This document shows positions 5,903 to 6,346 of a DNA stretch of 6,346 nucleotides, one piece after another. How positions within the stretch are numbered: position 1 is the stretch's first letter; every line of letters begins with the position of its first letter. This stretch comes from Alphaproteobacteria bacterium (lineage in GTDB: Bacteria > Pseudomonadota > Alphaproteobacteria > Rhodobacterales > Rhodobacteraceae). The stretch covers positions 1-6,346 of the forward strand of contig JAADIC010000132.1 of NCBI GenBank assembly GCA_013151535.1, in the 5' to 3' direction. The notes under the pieces are model-generated. The model was not told where the DNA came from and ran no database searches. It was given only the letters and a program-made list of their open reading frames with translations. A program made the translations under genes and the position numbers.

Positions 5903-6346
5903 AGACAGGGTTCTGACACGGCTGCGCACCGTCACCATTGGCGATGACGGCGAAGATATCATATCCGCGCACCATGTGCACAGCGTCGTTGCCACGGGTG
6001 AAACCGTGCGGGTTCTGATTGATCCGGATATTGTGCCGATGGATGCGCGCGACGATCTGGCCAACCTGATCGCACCCCTGGTGCAGGATGTCGGCGGGGT
6101 TGAGCGGGTTGTGGTCAAGCCGCGCCCGCAAGCCCCCAAGGGCATCAAGCGGTTGGACGGGGTCAGGCATATCGTGCTGGTTCACAGCGGCAAGGGCGGG
6201 GTCGGCAAATCGACGTTGGCGGTCAATATTGCGGTGGCGCTGGCGCAGGATGGCGTGAAAACCGGCTTGCTGGATGCGGATGTTTACGGCCCGTCAGCGC
6301 CGTTGTTGCTGGGTCTGAAGGGGCGCAACAAGATCACCGATGACGT
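5889..6346 (+). CDS. mrp: Mrp/ApbC-type P-loop Fe-S cluster carrier ATPase, 3'-truncated by window edge
   Basis: This is a cytosolic Fe-S cluster scaffold or carrier of the Mrp/NBP35 group; members bind a bridging [4Fe-4S] cluster as dimers and hand it to apo-enzymes. The first 152 residues are visible. Seen: the deviant Walker A motif SGKGGVGKST (100-109), with both the signature Lys102 and Lys107, then LLDADVYGPSAP (127-138), the family's second signature. The CxxC cluster ligands would lie beyond the window. Residues 1 to about 78 occupy the place of the MIP18/DUF59-like domain, but the usual DPE element near its start is absent (TIGDDGEDIIS instead), so that domain is divergent. The ATG overlaps the cytochrome gene by 14 bases and has AAGGAG (5876-5881) seven bases upstream. 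A copy inside this operon may serve the local Fe-S proteins rather than be the housekeeping Mrp (inference). Confidence 0.93.
   Translation, partial: METLEDRVLTRLRTVTIGDDGEDIISAHHVHSVVATGETVRVLIDPDIVPMDARDDLANLIAPLVQDVGGVERVVVKPRPQAPKGIKRLDGVRHIVLVHSGKGGVGKSTLAVNIAVALAQDGVKTGLLDADVYGPSAPLLLGLKGRNKITDD

Overview
The window looks like chromosomal DNA from a GC-rich proteobacterium, most probably an alphaproteobacterium. This is a judgement from base composition, codon choice and general protein character; no marker gene settles the taxon. All recognisable genes lie on the + strand, and almost every base is coding. No mobile element, CRISPR array, tRNA or rRNA was seen.

Layout: (1) Bases 2-2059 hold the C-terminal two thirds or so of a large molybdopterin (bis-MGD) oxidoreductase of the DMSO reductase superfamily. 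Its N-terminus, including any Tat signal, the N-terminal Fe-S motif and the Mo-ligand region, lies upstream of the window. (2) An 80-base gap follows, containing a perfect 13-bp inverted repeat and a short T run: a terminator or attenuator-like hairpin. (3) A tightly packed run of six genes then begins: a TorD-type chaperone (2140-2889, GTG start), a GT4-type glycosyltransferase (2900-4051), a methylglyoxal-synthase-fold protein (4062-4466), a multi-cluster ferredoxin-like protein (4459-5601), a small membrane-anchored c-type cytochrome (5603-5902) and an Mrp/ApbC-type Fe-S carrier ATPase that runs off the right edge (5889-6346). Neighbouring genes are 0-10 bases apart or overlap by 8-14 bases, so they are probably co-transcribed and partly translationally coupled.

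How they may work together: the first gene encodes a respiratory-type molybdoenzyme of unknown substrate. The TorD homologue probably binds its apo-form before cofactor loading and export. The ferredoxin, monohaem cytochrome and Mrp protein form a plausible Fe-S supply and electron-transfer set. The glycosyltransferase and the methylglyoxal-synthase-like protein are unexpected here. The latter keeps the fold's signature but lacks residues known to matter in true methylglyoxal synthase, so it may have been recruited to another job. These two genes, the modular ferredoxin and the Mrp with an atypical N-terminal domain are the best candidates for an undescribed accessory system around a molybdoenzyme.
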